From Saccoglossus kowalevskii (Eukaryota; Hemichordata; Enteropneusta; Harrimaniidae), in contig NW_003131367.1 of NCBI RefSeq assembly GCF_000003605.2, forward strand, positions 33,008 to 58,408: DNA of 25,401 bases. The letters run 5' to 3'. The position numbers and the translations under genes are program-made. This document shows positions 22,081 to 25,401 of the stretch, one piece after another (positions within the stretch are counted from its first letter, which is position 1; each line of letters opens with the position of its first letter). The notes below the pieces were generated by a model, which was given only the letters and a program-made list of their open reading frames with translations, searched no databases and was not told the DNA's origin.

Positions 22081-23152
22081 CAAGTAACTATCATTCAAAT
22101 TTAAAAGTTGTGCACTAACACTAATAACAAATTCGTTTACCGCACATCAATGTCCTTCTGAACGTCATACTTACGGAATGATTAAACATATTACAAGGAA
22201 TTACTGTTTCAAATTCGCTGTTGCCATACGTCAACCCATCTAAGAATGCGGTGTATAAAACAGATTTTTTAGAGTTGTCATTACTGTGCTAATAACCAAA
22301 ATAAATAACTAGATTTTAAGGCAAAACTTGTTTCCGTTAATTTACACTGGACAAGTAAGGGATCATGTTATATTATGTTATATACTAATCATCTGTTTCA
22401 ATAATGTATTCAAATTTGTGTATGTGTAACTTGTACATAACGTATATATTAATCTCGCTGATAATAGAGTATTTTCACAAAACTAAAAAAAAAATAGGGA
22501 GAAAACAACTTAGACCCAACTATATCTTAGTAGAATACTACATGAAAACCACTCATGATCATTCCTGTATTTGGCTTTATACTTGTATATTCTATAGCGA
22601 TAAGATCTTGTTCCATATATGTGCAATAATAACCAAAATATCACCCAAAATACACAAGTTGACAATACATATTTTTTGTTGTTTATACAATTAGGTTTTT
22701 GTGCCATCCAGTGAGGCGTACATGCATACAATTTTCGCTCTACTCGCGCAAAACCACAATCCAAGTTTTTCAGTATCGATATCGTTCGGAACGAGATTGC
22801 AGATTATTCATGGTACATGTAATAGGCTACAACGATCGCCGTTGGTTAATAATATAAATGCAGATTGTTTATTAGCTATTGGATATTGAAATGTAAAGTA
22901 CCATATATATATATGCACATGTAAAAATCAATTATTTTTCTTGACATGTTTATTTATTTTGAAAGAACTCACTTAAGGCAATGAGATTAATTAACTATAG
23001 GCGCAGTCTAGCATTTATTGTAGACTACTCGATAGACTATGCTCTGTCAACCACAATTCGCCGTAGCTGAATAGAATGTTAGCCATTTTGAATCATGTCA
23101 GCCACCATTATTATGTTATAGATTATAGAAATACTAAACTATACTAAACTAC
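22081..23152. other. AT-rich non-coding stretch
   Basis: No supported gene. Overlapping frames at 22404-22694 (plus), 22510-22764 (minus) and 22701-22889 (plus) have no recognisable domain. A short (AT)n run is near 22902-22913. Confidence 0.5.
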
Positions 23153-24190
23153 TAGTTACAGTGAGAGGTTATAGTGATAGAGTATAGCGAAATGATAAGG
23201 TGAGAGATTACAGCGAGAAGCTACAATGATAACATACAATGAGGAGTCACAGTGAGAGGTTACAGTGAGAGGTAACGAAAGGGTTACAGTGAGAAGTCAC
23301 AGTAAGAGGTTACGGTGAGAAGCCACAGAGATGTTACAGTAAGAGGAAGAGTACCTTCTTCCCCTTACTGTAACCCCTCTGTGAGAGGGTACTGCGAAAA
23401 GAAAAGTGAGAGGGTACAGTGATAGCATACAATGAGGAGTCACAGTGAGAGGTTATGGTGAGAGGTCCCAGTGAGAGGTAACGAAAGGGTTACAGTGAGA
23501 GTTCACAGTAAGAGGTTACGTTGAGAGGCCACAGAGAGGTTACAGTAAGAGGGTTCAGTGATAGCATACAACACGTCGCAATACATTTTGCTGGATCAGT
23601 AAGAGATCTCAGTGAGAAGTTACAGTGAAAGGTTACGGCGAGAGATCACAATGGGAGGTTACAGTGAGAGGTAACGAAAGAGTTACAGTGAGAGGTCACA
23701 GTAAGAGGACACAGTGCAAGATAACAGTGAGAGGTTAGAGTGAGGAGTCATAGTGAGAGGTAACGGTGAGAGATCATAGTGAGAGGTTACAATGTAAGGT
23801 AACATTCAGATGTCTTAATGAGAGGTCACAATGAGAGGTCGAAGTGAGAGGTCACAGTGAGAGGTCACGGTGAGAGGTCACAGTGAGAGTTCATGGTGAG
23901 AGGTCTCAGTGAGAGGTTACGATAAGATGTCATCACGGTGAGAGGATTCAGAGAAAGGTCAGAGAGAGAAGTTAAAGTAAGAGCAAAGTTATAGTGAGAG
24001 GCCACAGAGAGTGTCTACAGTGCGAGGTCGAGGTGAGAGGTTACAGTGAGTGGTCACAGTGTGAGTGAGGTTACAGTGAGAGGCCAGAGAGAGGTCATAG
24101 AAAGAGGTTACAGTGAGAGGCCTCAGAGAAAGTTCAGAGAGAGTCAGAGTCAAAAGTTCAAGTGATTGGTTGCCGTTAGAGATCACTGTG
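23153..24190. repeat. ~13-bp tandem array (GGTTACAGTGAGA-like), about 1 kb
   Basis: The consensus is GTGAGAGGTTACA (13 bp), with frequent GGTCACAGTGAGA variants. A longer block recurs: a TACAATGAGGAGTCACAGTG-containing stretch ending in GGTAACGAAAGGGTTACAG appears from about 23227 and again from about 23422, a higher-order period near 193 bp. A short unique insert is at about 23572-23595. The array is strongly purine-biased on the plus strand. It fades out around 24150-24190. Confidence 0.93.
23324..23383. repeat. Inverted unit within the 13-bp array (28-bp hairpin)
   Basis: The left arm 23324-23351 (CACAGAG...AAGAG) pairs with the right arm 23356-23383 (TTCTT...CTCTGTG) at 24 of 28 positions, with a 4-nt loop. 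It is the only place where the array turns over onto the other strand. Confidence 0.85.
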
Positions 24191-24550
24191 AATGTGATTA
24201 AAATAAGATCCTAGTTTGGGCTTTATTTTTTTCTCATTTTGTTATTATGTTTTTAATTATTCATTTTCAAATTACACTTTACTTGTTTTTAATTTATTAT
24301 TTATTTGCTGGTAGTTTTTTAAGACGCTTCTGTAATCGCGAAATCCCTCAATGATCTGACCCAATGTTCATGATAATCTCGTTTAAGCTGCAGCCAAACA
24401 CATCTAATCTTTTATGTCAAACAGGCTAATTCAAAAAAATTAATGTTTAAGAACAAAAGATTGTGTTGTGTGACGTTAATTGCATTTCGAAGACAATCGT
24501 CTCATTCGAAAGTCGAATAGCGGAAATACCAGGAAAAGGTGTTTAGATAT
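24191..24550. other. AT-rich stretch between repeats
   Basis: T-rich from 24228 to 24300, with no gene seen. Confidence 0.5.
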
Positions 24551-24710
24551 ACCTAATTACACAAAGAACATAGAATACTTTCCTGTGGTATTTGAAACGA
24601 AAAATTGTCATTCCAGCTCAGCAGCCAATCAGCGACGGCCTTACAGTCAGATGACAATTTCGGTTTCAAATACCCCTGGAAAGTGTTCTATGTTCTTCGT
24701 GTAATTAGGT
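24551..24710. mobile_element. 160-bp foldback/MITE-like element
   Basis: The left arm 24551-24611 and the right arm 24651-24710 are inverted repeats of about 60 bp with roughly 90% identity and one small indel. Both outer ends read ACCTAATTACAC (inverted on the right). The 39-bp centre contains CAGCCAATCAGCGACGGCC. Size, long arms and lack of coding sequence fit a foldback-type MITE. No clear target-site duplication is visible, and the open frames crossing it (24480-24704, 24605-24793) are regarded as by-products. Confidence 0.65.
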
Positions 24711-24743
24711 GTTCGTATGCAAGGGATTTTTCAACACAAAAAC

Positions 24744-24755
24744 GCCGAATTCGGC
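24744..24755. repeat. 12-bp perfect palindrome
   Basis: GCCGAATTCGGC, 33 bp outside the right arm of the foldback element. It is followed by a partial copy, CCGAATT. Confidence 0.6.
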
Positions 24756-24881
24756 CGAATTTTGTTATCGGTTGGCGAATCGCATTTTTGTGAAAGATTG
24801 GTATTTTTGTCCAGATTTGTAGGAATCTGAAAAAAACACATCTGACACAACTTGTCTCTTATTTAGTTGTAAGCTGCATTC

Positions 24882-24892
24882 AAGATGGCGGC
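24882..24892 (+). promoter_or_regulatory. YY1-like motif AAGATGGCGGC
   Basis: Exact match to the core commonly bound by YY1-family zinc-finger proteins. Related words lie at 19962-19979 and 23081-23096 on the other strand and share flanking bases, so a dispersed repeat is an equally good explanation. No transcript start is evident nearby. Confidence 0.3.
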
Positions 24893-25135
24893 CCCATATA
24901 GTAAATATCGTATTCATTTTATTATTACGTGAGCGCCAGCTGACTGTGCTATCGACCTACGAAATTACCCTGTATTGTCACAGAGCAAATACATATGATT
25001 AATTGATTCATAAATCGTAACAAATCTTGCATAATCTAGTACACTCTGGTTCAGAAATAATTTAGTATAAATCGCATGTAGTAACACTGACAACTAGCTA
25101 TTGGGCCGTCACGCGACCAAACTGTTTAATACATA

Positions 25136-25401
25136 CTGTAGTGTAATAGTGAATACCTTACTAGCTGTCAGAGTAGTGTAATAGTGTATACTTTACTAAC
25201 TGTAACAGTAGTGTAATAGTGTATACTTTACTAACTGTCAGAGTAGAGTAATAGTGAATACTTTACTAGCTGTCAGAGTAGTGTAATAGTGTATACTTTA
25301 CTAGCTGTCAGAGTAGTGTAATAGTGAATACCTTACTAACTGTAACAGTAGTGCGATAGTGTACACATTACTAACTGTAACAGTAGTGTGATAGTGCATA
25401 C
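25136..25401. repeat. 35-bp tandem array running off the window end
   Basis: About seven and a half copies of a 35-bp unit built from GTAGTGTAATAGTG, AATACTTTACTA and GCTGTCAGA or ACTGTAACA. Two variants of the last block (CTGTCAGAG and CTGTAACA) alternate irregularly. The array continues beyond 25401. Confidence 0.95.

Larger units (their letters stand above)
18696..25401 (+). other. Presumed intron 1 of the receptor gene (open at the 3' end)
   Basis: After the donor at 18696 the receptor frame continues only to a stop just past 18747. No plus-strand segment up to 25401 continues the receptor fold, so the intron should be longer than 6.7 kb. Between 18.7 and 20.6 kb there is nothing else to support apart from the inverted repeat at 20100-20124. 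The minus-strand open frames 19047-19508 (153 codons) and 20134-20499 (121 codons) show no recognisable domain. Confidence 0.6.

Overview
The window looks like intergenic and intronic DNA from an animal nuclear genome, most likely an invertebrate. The evidence is a clear AT bias, a single recognisable coding exon ending in a eukaryotic splice donor, a tRNA-derived SINE-like head, many micro- and minisatellites, and a 50-N assembly gap. I cannot fix the phylum from this sequence. I see no bacterial operon, CRISPR array, rRNA gene or intact transposase.

Layout. Positions 1-978 are the end of a ~47-bp satellite-like array. From 980 to about 12.6 kb there is AT-rich DNA without a recognisable gene, carrying several repeats: a 49-bp tandem repeat with GACGTC cores (3601-3809), a degenerate repeat (5390-5660), a 51-bp exact duplication whose second copy is framed by 13-bp inverted repeats (5319-5369 and 5706-5778), microsatellites, and a minus-strand tRNA-Ser/Leu-like SINE head (7985-8077). 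A 135-codon open frame of uncertain status lies on the minus strand at 12676-13083. Positions 13577-14645 are a 19-bp minisatellite with higher-order structure and the N gap. A long (AT)36 run is at 16961-17032.

The one confident gene starts at 17957 on the plus strand. It is the first coding exon of a natriuretic-peptide-receptor-like protein (ANF_receptor / type I periplasmic-binding-protein fold), giving a signal peptide plus roughly the N-terminal half of the ectodomain. The exon ends at 18695 in a phase-1 donor (GAG|GTACGT). I find no second exon, so intron 1 should run at least 6.7 kb to the window end. Upstream of the ATG are a candidate TATA box (17808-17813), a perfect 16-bp palindrome (17776-17791) and an overlapping upstream ORF (17842-18018).

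The presumed intron carries a minus-strand LTR-like promoter/polyadenylation cassette (about 20650-21376), a cluster of four ATGCAAAT octamers (21714-22080), a 1-kb array of 13-bp units with an internal inverted copy (23153-24190), a 160-bp foldback element (24551-24710) and a 35-bp tandem array that runs off the end (25136-25401). Nothing here clearly forms a new multigene system. The points most worth checking are the receptor's promoter and uORF arrangement, the LTR-like cassette and the octamer cluster.
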